Source of the DNA: an uncultured bacterium
GTDB lineage: Bacteria > Myxococcota_A > Bradymonadia > UBA7976 > VGTA01
DNA length: 64,000 bases
Direction of reading: 5' to 3'
Assembly: GCA_943788935.1 (NCBI GenBank)
Contig: CALSSE010000010.1
Location: 248,001 to 312,000, forward strand
A model generated the notes under the pieces. The model did no database searches. It saw only the letters and a program-made list of their open reading frames with translations, and was not told where the DNA came from. Positions 11,277 to 19,658 of this stretch are shown piece by piece (within the stretch, counting starts at the first letter, position 1; each line of letters starts with the position of its first letter). The translations under genes were made by a program, and so were the position numbers.

Positions 11277-13301
11277 ATGCATTTATTATTGATTATTTCA
11301 TCTAGGTTTAGCGTGATGTTAATGTGTGTCATGGGTGCTCTCTGTATGTTGTCTTGTCAAGGCGACTTGAGCCAAAACTCTGACCCTCTTTTAACTTTGT
11401 CGACAAATATTGTGAATTTCACTTTACCGAGTGAAGTCGGTGGGGTCAGCTCGGCTGAATTAATAATCACTAATGTGGGTCAAGTCGATGTCATAATTAG
11501 TGATCTCTCCTTGGAGGAGAGTGATGAGACACCAGAGATTACCCTCTTAGATGCTGCTGATTGGATGAGTGAATCAGTCACACTACAGCCTGAAGAGTCA
11601 CGAACATTACGCTTGCAGTGGGCTCCTTCTAATGCGGTGCGCGATGAAGGGGAACTTATAATCACTAGCAATGCTGGTACTTTTGAAGTTGAGCTCTCGA
11701 CCCCAGATATTGACCCCGTACTCAGTGTTTACAGTGAAGCTCAAGGAGCACTAGATATCACTCAAGGTGAGCTTATCTTGGCTGCTGTTGAGGCGGAGCT
11801 TCTCGTGAGTGATCGAGTACAAATAAGGAGTAATGGACTCGCTCCATTGAGGATTACTAAGTTGTGCTTCATCGATAGCGACAATTCATGTCTCTCAGCG
11901 ATTGGAGAAGTGGGTCGTGGTCAGCTCTCGCTGTGCCGCTCTCTGGTCGATAATGAATGTGAACCTTATGAGCTTGATCAATCTCTCTCACTGAATTCAG
12001 GGGAAGAGCACTCATTTTATCTTAGCTATATTCCTCGCTCCGAGAGTGTCGATACTGTGGTCGGTAGACTATTGATAGAGAGCGACGCCTCTGAGAGTCC
12101 ACGATATATTTTGCGAGTACAGGGGACTCCTTGCATCGATTGTTCGACTGCAGGCGAGATGGCTGGTGACATGGCTGGTGACATGGCCGGTGACATGGCC
12201 GGTGACATGGCCGGTGACATGGCCGGTGACATGGCCGGTGACATGGCCGGTGACATGGCTGGTGACATGGCCGGTGACATGGCTGGTGACATGGCTGGTG
12301 ACATGGCTGGTGACATGGCTGGTGACATGGCCGGTGACATGGCTGGTGACATGGCCGGTGACATGGCTGGTGACATGGCCGGTGACATGGCCGGTGAGCT
12401 CACTCCAATGTTGGATTATCAAGAGCCAGGCGTCTACTCGGTGATGATCCCCGCTGAAGTCGATCACATTGAGGTGATGATATGGGGCGCAGGAGGCGCA
12501 GGAGGTAATCAACTTGGCTCTACCGGTGGAGGATCAGCTGCCGCTCGCTTTGATATGGAACTCACCCCATCACTAAGAGAACTGACCCTCTGGGTAGGCG
12601 AAGGGGGACAAACTCAAGGATCAGGTGGAGGTGGTAGTTTTATTTACGCACAAGTCGAAGCAGAGATGACCTTATTATCAGCAATTGGAGGAGGAGGTGG
12701 AGGAGGCTCTGATGGTAATTCAGGAAGGAGTTTCACAGGCGGCCGGGGAGGAGCAGGAGGTATTCAATCAGGTGGTTCAGGTCAAGATCGCGGTGAACAC
12801 CAAGAGGGGACGACTTACAGCTACTGTGTGGCCGCTAATGGAGGAACTGGAGGCAGTCAAAGCGAAGCGGGGTTAGGTGGTGATTATGCCGGTAGCGCTA
12901 ACGGCTGCTTGGGTATTGCTGGCGCAAACCAGCTAGGCGGGAGTGTAACTTCCCGTGGCTCATTTGATGCTTTCATGTGCCAAGAGAATATGTCTAGAGA
13001 ATCGTGGGCCCAAGCGCCCAGTCAAAGTAATGGGGGAGGTGGCGGTGGAGGGAGTGGTTACTTTGGTGGCGGCTCAGGTGGCTTTGTTTGGACTTATTGC
13101 GGAGGAGGCGGTGGAGGTGGATCCTCTTGGATTAGTCCCAGCATTTTTGAACCTAATATTGAAGCAGGGCAGGCACAAGATGCTGGGCTTATGATGCTCA
13201 GTAATGGAGCGGGGAGGGGCGGCGACCAAGACTCACCCGATCTTCCGAATAATGACCTCTCCTATCGTGGCGCCCATGGACGCATCATTATCGCTTGGTG
13301 A
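11277..13301 (+). CDS. Lipoprotein: ASH-like domains, MAGD repeat linker, glycine-rich domain
   Basis: The signal peptide ends in a lipobox (CMLSC, Cys near residue 27). Residues 35-290 contain two Ig-like segments with the pattern of ASH/choice-of-anchor-D domains (SAELIITNVGQVDVIISDL...). Residues about 294-374 are a pure Met-Ala-Gly-Asp linker. The C-terminal 290 residues start EPGVYSVMIPAEVDHIEVMIWGAGGAGG and are very Gly-rich with scattered Cys, the layout of the glycine-rich domain found beside ALK/LTK receptors (PF12810-like). ATG start with AAAAGG upstream. Probably displayed on the outer membrane, with the linker as a spacer; binding partner unknown. Confidence 0.82.
   Translation: MHLLLIISSRFSVMLMCVMGALCMLSCQGDLSQNSDPLLTLSTNIVNFTLPSEVGGVSSAELIITNVGQVDVIISDLSLEESDETPEITLLDAADWMSESVTLQPEESRTLRLQWAPSNAVRDEGELIITSNAGTFEVELSTPDIDPVLSVYSEAQGALDITQGELILAAVEAELLVSDRVQIRSNGLAPLRITKLCFIDSDNSCLSAIGEVGRGQLSLCRSLVDNECEPYELDQSLSLNSGEEHSFYLSYIPRSESVDTVVGRLLIESDASESPRYILRVQGTPCIDCSTAGEMAGDMAGDMAGDMAGDMAGDMAGDMAGDMAGDMAGDMAGDMAGDMAGDMAGDMAGDMAGDMAGDMAGDMAGDMAGDMAGELTPMLDYQEPGVYSVMIPAEVDHIEVMIWGAGGAGGNQLGSTGGGSAAARFDMELTPSLRELTLWVGEGGQTQGSGGGGSFIYAQVEAEMTLLSAIGGGGGGGSDGNSGRSFTGGRGGAGGIQSGGSGQDRGEHQEGTTYSYCVAANGGTGGSQSEAGLGGDYAGSANGCLGIAGANQLGGSVTSRGSFDAFMCQENMSRESWAQAPSQSNGGGGGGGSGYFGGGSGGFVWTYCGGGGGGGSSWISPSIFEPNIEAGQAQDAGLMMLSNGAGRGGDQDSPDLPNNDLSYRGAHGRIIIAW
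12157..12396 (+). repeat. 12-bp tandem array encoding about 20 MAGD units
   Basis: Near-perfect 12-base units (atggcyggtgac) differing only at the third base of the Ala codon. Because the period is a multiple of three and no stop occurs in several frames, the array also opens long false ORFs on both strands. Confidence 0.95.
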
Positions 13302-13533
13302 GATCAAGCGCTCTCTGGCTCTCTGTTTCTCTGTTTCTCTGGCTTTCTTATACTTTTTATGGGGTTAATTCGGGCCTTAATCAAAAGAACGCCAGATCTC
13401 TATTTGGTTAATTTCTTGTGACATTAATGAGATCTTGATAGGCTTAATTAGCTATCCTCTAATGTGTCACGGGGTGTCACTCCGTCGAGAAGTCTCTCCT
13501 CTGTGACCGATACCATTGTGAACGGAGGTGATG

Positions 13534-14673
13534 ATGAGTAAGTCTTCCACGAGGCGACGAGCAGCTAAGGCAGCACGAAAACGGCACATCCACTTGCGCC
13601 ATAAACGTAAGCTTAAAGCTACAAGAGTCGCAGTGTTATTAAATAAGAATGCCCGTAAGGTGAACGCCCGCATGATCAATAAGATCAAGGCTGAGGTACC
13701 TAATGCGGACGTCTTTGTCACAGGTAATATGACAGAAGCTGAAGCCGCTCTCACCAAAGTCGCGAGAGGCAGATATGATCTCTGCTTTACCGGCGGTGGA
13801 GATGGCACTGTCTGTCATGCCGTCACTCGATTGAGCGAGCTCAGCGGCCGACGGAGCGCTCCTCCTATTGGTGTACTTCCTCTCGGGACTGGTAACGCGA
13901 TCGCTTCATTTTTAGAGTCTCCGAGCGTCGAAGACTGTGTGAGAGGCTCAGAGCTAGCGACCACTGAATCATTATCCTTTCCAGAGATGTCAATCCCTGA
14001 GAGAGAGGATCACGATCCTATCAGTAAAAGACAAGCCGCTTTTGGTGGATTCGGCTGGGACGCCTTCGTCCTTGATCGGTATTTTAAATGGCGTGATATC
14101 TGTCGAAAGTCACCTCTTCTTAAGCCGATTGGTGAAGGACTCCTCGCCTATCTTATTGCCGGCATTGGGTGGGCCGTCCCTGAGATGCTTCTCACTCGAC
14201 CTCGTTGGAATATCACTGTGCGGAACGGATCCTCAGAGGCTTTTCAAACCAATAAAGAAGGAGAGATCATCAAGGTGTTTGCTCCTCAAGAGGTCCTTTA
14301 TCAAGGACCAGCGCGGTTATTCTCTTTTGGGACATGTCCATTCTTTGGATTTCGTATGAAAGCCTTGCCTTTAGCAGCGGCGACTCCGGACCTAATGCAA
14401 GTCCGTATTGTGGACTTTAGCCCACTTACCACTGTTCTATATCTCCCTAAGATTTGGCGAGGGGAGTTCTCTCACCCGCGTCTTTGGGACTTCCTAGTCT
14501 CTGACTTTGAGGTAAGCCTCTCTAAAGACGCTGCCTTACAAATGGGGGGTGATGTGATCGGCCATAGCGATCGCTTCAAGGTTAATATGTCTCCACCGTC
14601 TGACGTATTACGCTTTGGCGAATACAAAGGGGTTCGTTTTAAGAGCGCCGCTCGCCAAGAAGAGATCGCTTAA
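13534..14673 (+). CDS. Diacylglycerol/lipid kinase family protein
   Basis: Start chosen at ATG 13534, 5 bases after a perfect GGAGG; ATG 13531 and GTG 13528 are also in frame but too close to the ribosome site. After a basic head (residues 1-32) the DAGK catalytic domain shows the nucleotide motif FTGGGDGTV (near 85) and PLGTGNAIASF (near 118), as in YegS/DgkB-like lipid kinases, which phosphorylate diacylglycerol or related lipids at the membrane with ATP. Length (380) is slightly above the bacterial norm; a hydrophobic patch (LLAYLIAGIGWAVPEMLL) may touch the membrane. It meets the His-rich gene tail to tail with a 3-base gap. Confidence 0.9.
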   Translation: MSKSSTRRRAAKAARKRHIHLRHKRKLKATRVAVLLNKNARKVNARMINKIKAEVPNADVFVTGNMTEAEAALTKVARGRYDLCFTGGGDGTVCHAVTRLSELSGRRSAPPIGVLPLGTGNAIASFLESPSVEDCVRGSELATTESLSFPEMSIPEREDHDPISKRQAAFGGFGWDAFVLDRYFKWRDICRKSPLLKPIGEGLLAYLIAGIGWAVPEMLLTRPRWNITVRNGSSEAFQTNKEGEIIKVFAPQEVLYQGPARLFSFGTCPFFGFRMKALPLAAATPDLMQVRIVDFSPLTTVLYLPKIWRGEFSHPRLWDFLVSDFEVSLSKDAALQMGGDVIGHSDRFKVNMSPPSDVLRFGEYKGVRFKSAARQEEIA

Positions 14674-14676
14674 AGA

Positions 14677-15012
14677 TTATTTGGCAGGCTTCTCAGCAGG
14701 CTTCTCAGCAGGCTTCTCGATAGGATTCTCAGCAGGCTTCTCGGCAGGCTTCTCGGCAGGAGCTGTGTTTTTATGTCCTTCACATGATTCTCCCTCTTTC
14801 TGCTCACACTCTTTCTTATCACCCTGCTTATGATCATGCTTATGGTCGTGCTTATGATCGTGCTGATGTGCTTTACCGTGTTTGTGAGCTTTATCCTGCT
14901 TCTTCGCTTTATGGTTGTCACCTGTACCACAGCTGCCGCAATGAGCGCTGACGCTCGCCGTAAATGAGAGGCTGATGACAAGGATAAGAGCCGCTTTAAG
15001 AATCGTATTCAT
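14677..15012 (-). CDS. Small secreted His/Cys-rich metal-binding-like protein
   Basis: A 111-residue protein with a clean signal peptide (cleavage near SVSA-HC). The mature part begins HCGSCG, continues with a His/Lys/Asp stretch (KHGKAHQHDHKHDHKHDHK), has two further Cys, and ends in AEKP repeats (12-bp units, 14688-14760). The His and Cys content suggests binding or storage of Ni, Zn, Cu or Co in the periplasm. No neighbour gives a metal identity. The AEKP tail belongs to the same repeat habit as the MAGD/MAGE linkers. Tail-to-tail with the lipid kinase, so a shared bidirectional terminator would have to lie within coding sequence. Confidence 0.78.
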   Translation of the reverse strand: MNTILKAALILVISLSFTASVSAHCGSCGTGDNHKAKKQDKAHKHGKAHQHDHKHDHKHDHKQGDKKECEQKEGESCEGHKNTAPAEKPAEKPAENPIEKPAEKPAEKPAK

Positions 15013-15112
15013 GATGTTTCCTTTTGGAAAATAATCGGTGGTTGAAGCACTTTTAGTAGAGTAGCGCTAAAAATCTTAGATAAACAGGGGTAAGAAGAGC
15101 GTGTCAATGAGA

Positions 15113-16078
15113 TCACGCCGGAGCCCACCAATTGATGACGGGTCCAATGGGCATAATCGCTTGAGCATTGATCGTTGGATGACTCCTGAAATAGTGCTCT
15201 CTTATATGATCAAAGTGAACGGTCTCTGCGATCCCGTCAAGCTGATAAATACGCCGAGTGAAACGCCAAAGGTGCGGGTAGTCTACTAGGCGATACTTAT
15301 CTGTTTTAAAATGTTGAACGTAGACGAGGTCAAAGCGAAATAAAGTCATAGCCAGGCGGATATCTGCCTCTGTGAGTTGTTCTCCCACTAGATATTGTCT
15401 CTGCTCTAAGTGGGTCTCTAGCCAATCGAGTGTATCAAAGAGCCGGGTCACCGACTCATCGTAGGCCTCTTGTGTGGTAGCGAAGCCTGCGAGATATACA
15501 CCGTTATTGACCCGATGGTAGATCATCTCATTGATCTCATCGATCTCATCTTGCAGCTCTGCCGGATAGAGGTCGAGCGTTGAGCCCGTGATCTGATCGA
15601 AGGCGGAATTAAACATTCTGATGATCTCAGATGACTCATTAGAGACGATCGTTTGCCGCTCCTTATCCCAAAGTAAGGGGACGGTCACTCGAGTGGTAAT
15701 GTCAGATTGAGCTTGGGTGTAGATCTGGTGTAGATATCTCTTTTGGAAGAGCCGATCACCGGTAGCCCCCACATAATCTGTAGCAAAGGTCCAACCATCC
15801 TTGAGCATAATGGGATGTACTACATCGACGGTGATCAACTCTTTTAACCCTTTGATCGCTCTAACCGCCAAAGCTCGATTGGCCCAAGGGCAGGCATAGG
15901 AGACGTATAAGTGATAGCGTCCAGCCTCAGCTTTGAAACCGGAGTCACCGCTAGAACCAGCGCCGCCATCAGCCGTAATCCAATGTCGATATTGTGCTGC
16001 TGAACGGACAAACTTACCACCCGAAGATGAGGTATCATACCATTGGTCTGTCCACTGACCCTCTACGAGTAATCCCAT
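15113..16078 (-). CDS. yqjG: Glutathionyl-hydroquinone reductase (YqjG/Xi-class GST)
   Basis: Xi-class glutathione transferase, 321 residues, the normal length. Visible are the active-site CPWA in SYACPWANRAL (near 64), VVHPIMLKDGWTF, the glutathione-binding VP and ES segment (RVTVPLLWDK, SNESSEIIRMFN) and NNGVYLAGFATTQEAYD near 190. These enzymes reduce glutathionyl-hydroquinones formed spontaneously from quinones and glutathione, in the cytosol. ATG with GGGAG 5 bases upstream. It is followed on the same strand, across about 100 bases, by the region downstream of ALDH16, but it is probably its own unit. Family assignment firm. Confidence 0.93.
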   Translation of the reverse strand: MGLLVEGQWTDQWYDTSSSGGKFVRSAAQYRHWITADGGAGSSGDSGFKAEAGRYHLYVSYACPWANRALAVRAIKGLKELITVDVVHPIMLKDGWTFATDYVGATGDRLFQKRYLHQIYTQAQSDITTRVTVPLLWDKERQTIVSNESSEIIRMFNSAFDQITGSTLDLYPAELQDEIDEINEMIYHRVNNGVYLAGFATTQEAYDESVTRLFDTLDWLETHLEQRQYLVGEQLTEADIRLAMTLFRFDLVYVQHFKTDKYRLVDYPHLWRFTRRIYQLDGIAETVHFDHIREHYFRSHPTINAQAIMPIGPVINWWAPA

Positions 16079-16179
16079 TGTTGCTCCCTATAAAAAGTAT
16101 AAACTTTCTGCGAGTAAACGCTAGGCTTTAGATCACTAAGCAGCCTCTTACGTTTCGGGAGCGGAGAAATAAATTGAGG

Positions 16180-18546
16180 TCAGCCCTCTCCGTAAGGGAC
16201 CCAAATATTTTTGACCTCAACTGACCGTCTCAAGACATCGCTCTGCTTCACTTGAGCCCAATCATAAGCGCGCTGATGATTACACCACGTTCGCTTAATA
16301 GTATGAGCAGCGGCGGCCTCAATCTGTTTAGAGAGAGGTGCATCACCAAAGTACCACACCGCGTCGACGTCGTCATGCTCGCCTACAGTCTTCATGAGAG
16401 TTGTCTGATCACCGGTGACAATATTGATTACTCCACCCGGGAGATCTGAGGTTTCTAACACTTGATAGAGGTCAGTAGCGAGGAGAGGGAAAGGTTGTGA
16501 AGGGACAACGACACAGGTGTTACCCATGGCGATCGCAGGAGCCACGACGCTAATAAAGCCTAGGAGTGGTTGAGCACTCGAGCAAGCGATACCTAAGACC
16601 CCCACAGGCTCATTCATAGCGAGCGCAACCCCGCGAATAGGCACGTTATGAACGGCGCCATCATATTTATCCGCCCAAGCGGCAGCGCTGAATAAAGTGG
16701 TAAGCGACAGCTCTACTTCATGTTGAGCAACGTTACTATCACAACCCGTCACCTTAACGAGACGCTCAGTGAACTCAGCTGCTCTCGCCGAGAGATTCTC
16801 AGCCCAATAATACAAAATCTGCGCTCTCAAATGCCCGCTCGTATTCGCCCAAGACTTTGCCTTGTGAGCAGCTTCTACCGCGTCTCTAATATCTTTTCGA
16901 TTCCCTTCTCCAACATGACCAATCAAACCTCCCGCCGCGCTGTAGACTGGACGAGAGTAGTTACCATCAGGACGTTTTTGCTTACCACCAATATAGTTCT
17001 TAGCGGTCCTGTCGATAAGCGTCGCTGAGGCGACTCCACTTTCATTGGCGCCAAAGGCTGATGTCTCCACGAGAGGAGGAAATTCATGGGTTGGCTTGAG
17101 GTAGGCGTAGAGGCCCTCTCTTCCACCTTCGCGTCCAAAGCCCGACTCACGACGTCCACCAAAGCCAGCCGCTGCATCAAAGAAGTTGGCCCCATTGACC
17201 CACACTACGCCACAGTTAATCTTAGGCGCGATATCGAGAGCGAGGTTAATATTCTCCGTCCACACCGATGACGCAAGACCGTAGCGAGTATTGTTGGCGA
17301 GAGCTACCGCCTCGGCCGGTGTCCTAAAGGTCGTGGAGACCAAGACAGGTCCAAAGATCTCTTCCTGCATTAGCGTCGCCGAAGGGGAGAGCTCAGTGAT
17401 CAAGGTCGGAGGATAGTAACACCCTGACTCTGGGAGAGGGCAAGAGGCTCGATACACCTCACCTTCATGCTCAGCGCTAGCGACAAGCTCGGTGATGGTC
17501 TGTAGCTGTTTAGGGTCTACGATTGCCCCCATATCAATCGCTTTGTCAAGGGGATCTCCGACGCGGAGTTTATCCATTCGCGCCTTGACCTTAGCATAAA
17601 ACTGCTCGCTAATACTCTCTTGCACTAGAAGTCGAGAGCCCGCGCAGCACACTTGGCCTTGATTAAACCAAATGGCGTTTACGAGCCCCTCTACTGCGCT
17701 ATCAATATCAGCGTCATCGAAAACGATGTATGGAGACTTTCCACCCAATTCAAGAGTGAGCGACTTACCACTACCAGCCGTCGCCTCACGGATGATTCGA
17801 CCCACACGAGAAGAACCGGTAAAGGCGACCTTATCGATGTCAGGGTGGGTGACGATCATAGATCCGGTTTGTCCATCACCAGTCACTAAGTTCACCACTC
17901 CTGCGGGGAGACCGGCCTCGATGCAAATCTCAGCAAAAAGCAGAGCGGTGAGAGAAGTATATTCAGCGGGCTTCAGGACCACCGTATTTCCCATAGCGAT
18001 GGCGGGAGCGATTTTCCACGCCAACATGAGCAAGGGGAAATTCCATGGTATCACCTGTCCAGCGACTCCAACGGCTTTATAACCGGGTACTTGCTCACTC
18101 ATTAACTGCGCTGCGCCAGCATGATAGTAAAAATGCCTGGCGACGAGGGGGATATCGATATCCCGACTCTCTCGAATGGGTTTACCATTATCTATTGACT
18201 CTAGCACAGAGAAGAGCCGGCTGTGCTTCTGTACAAGACGAGCGAGAGCGTAGAGGTAGCGGGCTCTCTTAGGGCCTCCTAAGCCCTCCCAAGCAGGTTG
18301 AGCTTGGCGAGCGGCGGCGACCGCAGCGTCTACATCGACTTGGTTCGCTTGCGCGATATCACTGAGGTGTTCATCTGTTGCTGGCGCCCGGCTAGCGAAA
18401 TATTGTTCAGAGTTTGGAGAGGTAAACTCACCATTGATAAACAGACCAAAGCGTCTGTTGTGACTCTCAAGCCAAGCCTGCGCGGCGGAGGCGCTCTCAG
18501 GTGCGGGGCCATAATCCATAGTCTTAAAGATCTCCGTAATGTTCAT
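16180..18546 (-). CDS. ALDH16-type aldehyde dehydrogenase (tandem ALDH domains)
   Basis: Two ALDH-fold modules in one chain. In the first all catalytic residues are present: PWNFP (N169), VLKPAE (K192), LELGGKS (E266) and GQVCCAG (C300). The second (about 515-788) keeps the fold (IGGKQKRP, GNTCVVVPSQPFP, GGVINIVTGD, VWYFGDAP) but has no catalytic Cys. This is the ALDH16 architecture. From memory, the N-terminus (EIFKTMDYGPAPES) and C-terminus track animal ALDH16A1 closely. Start set at ATG 18546, 4 bases after the deoC stop with a GGA/GAG ribosome site; ATG 18564 would overlap deoC. Likely role: oxidising acetaldehyde released by the adjacent aldolase, an inference from gene order. Confidence 0.9.
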   Translation of the reverse strand: MNITEIFKTMDYGPAPESASAAQAWLESHNRRFGLFINGEFTSPNSEQYFASRAPATDEHLSDIAQANQVDVDAAVAAARQAQPAWEGLGGPKRARYLYALARLVQKHSRLFSVLESIDNGKPIRESRDIDIPLVARHFYYHAGAAQLMSEQVPGYKAVGVAGQVIPWNFPLLMLAWKIAPAIAMGNTVVLKPAEYTSLTALLFAEICIEAGLPAGVVNLVTGDGQTGSMIVTHPDIDKVAFTGSSRVGRIIREATAGSGKSLTLELGGKSPYIVFDDADIDSAVEGLVNAIWFNQGQVCCAGSRLLVQESISEQFYAKVKARMDKLRVGDPLDKAIDMGAIVDPKQLQTITELVASAEHEGEVYRASCPLPESGCYYPPTLITELSPSATLMQEEIFGPVLVSTTFRTPAEAVALANNTRYGLASSVWTENINLALDIAPKINCGVVWVNGANFFDAAAGFGGRRESGFGREGGREGLYAYLKPTHEFPPLVETSAFGANESGVASATLIDRTAKNYIGGKQKRPDGNYSRPVYSAAGGLIGHVGEGNRKDIRDAVEAAHKAKSWANTSGHLRAQILYYWAENLSARAAEFTERLVKVTGCDSNVAQHEVELSLTTLFSAAAWADKYDGAVHNVPIRGVALAMNEPVGVLGIACSSAQPLLGFISVVAPAIAMGNTCVVVPSQPFPLLATDLYQVLETSDLPGGVINIVTGDQTTLMKTVGEHDDVDAVWYFGDAPLSKQIEAAAAHTIKRTWCNHQRAYDWAQVKQSDVLRRSVEVKNIWVPYGEG

Positions 18547-18550
18547 CGCC

Positions 18551-19528
18551 TCATCCCATTGCATGGCGGTGACGAGCCGAGTACCGACCGGTCACGTGGT
18601 GTTCAAGTTGGCGCTCAATATCGGTGAGCAATGATGAGGCGCCAAATCGGAAGAGATCGGGCTGTAGCCAACGGTCTCCTAATTCTTCTTTCATTAAAGC
18701 GAGATAGCTTAAAGAGCTCTTCGCTGTCGAGATGCCACCAGCAGGCTTATAACCTACCATATAGCCCGTCTGCTCTTGATACGCTCTGATCTGACGTACC
18801 ATAGTGAGTGAGACGGGCAGAGTGGCGTTGACCTTCTCTTTACCGGTTGAGGTTTTGATAAAGTCCGCTCCAGCCATCATGCAGATCAGCGAGGCTCGAG
18901 CAACATTTCTAAGCGTGCTGAGCTCTCCGGTCGCTAAGATCGCCTTGACGTGAGCATCCCCACACGCCTCTCGGAAAGCGCACATCTCGTCATATAGAGC
19001 AACCCAATCTTGGTTAAATACATGGCGCCTAGAGATGACAATATCAATCTCTTGAGCCCCCGCAGCCACTGACTCTTTAATCTCCTCAATCCTTAAACGC
19101 AAGGGCGAAAGGCCGGCAGGAAAGCCTGTACTAACCGCGGCGACAGGAATATTAGTTCCCTCTAACGCTCTCACCGCGGTGGGAACCATATCGTGATACA
19201 CACAGATCGCCCCGGTTGTAATATTGAGCGACCCTACATCCAATGCCTCTACCAGGTCGGGTCTCAGCGGCTTCATAGCCTTACGACAGAGACGCTTGAC
19301 TCGCTCTTCGGTGTCGTCCCCCGATAGGGTTGTTAGGTCCATTAAGGTAATCGCTTTAAGCAGCCAAGCTGCCTGCCACTGCTTCTTGACAGATCGACGC
19401 TTGGGTATGGTTGCCCCTCGTCTCTCCACGGCGCTGGTATTCACCTGAACCGCAGATACCCAGTCTAAATTAAGCGGGATCCCATCATTTCTTGGTACAT
19501 GACCAAGGGTCTCATGATGCCCTTCCAT
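18551..19528 (-). CDS. deoC: Deoxyribose-phosphate aldolase, DERA (animal-like form)
   Basis: Class I aldolase cleaving 2-deoxyribose 5-phosphate to glyceraldehyde 3-phosphate and acetaldehyde. The Schiff-base Lys sits in DFIKTSTGK (K225), the second Lys in VKAILATGEL (K195) and the Asp in EIDIVI (D162). At 325 residues, and with MVGYKPAGGI plus the C-terminal ELGDRWLQPDLFRFGASSLL and HHVTGRY, it resembles the longer vertebrate DERA more than the 250-residue E. coli type. ATG preceded by GGAGG. It is first in a two-gene operon with ALDH16, which could use the acetaldehyde product. Confidence 0.94.
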   Translation of the reverse strand: MEGHHETLGHVPRNDGIPLNLDWVSAVQVNTSAVERRGATIPKRRSVKKQWQAAWLLKAITLMDLTTLSGDDTEERVKRLCRKAMKPLRPDLVEALDVGSLNITTGAICVYHDMVPTAVRALEGTNIPVAAVSTGFPAGLSPLRLRIEEIKESVAAGAQEIDIVISRRHVFNQDWVALYDEMCAFREACGDAHVKAILATGELSTLRNVARASLICMMAGADFIKTSTGKEKVNATLPVSLTMVRQIRAYQEQTGYMVGYKPAGGISTAKSSLSYLALMKEELGDRWLQPDLFRFGASSLLTDIERQLEHHVTGRYSARHRHAMG

Positions 19529-19658
19529 CTTCGAGCCTCCTGTCGCCTAAGAGTGTGCTCGATTCAGTACATTGACACCGAGCGATATAATCACAGAAAG
19601 CTAACATGTGGCTTGAAGATGGTCTAGTTAAATACTTGATATCCTCATCAGCGAGAGT

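Noticed and set aside
12026..12512. Long minus-strand and alternate-frame ORFs across the MAGD array
   Set aside because: They arise because a 12-bp repeat lacks stops in several frames; the flanking plus-strand lipoprotein has a signal peptide and recognisable domains.
13467..13808. Minus-strand 113-residue ORF opposite the lipid kinase
   Set aside because: Shadow of the DAGK coding frame, which has complete family motifs.
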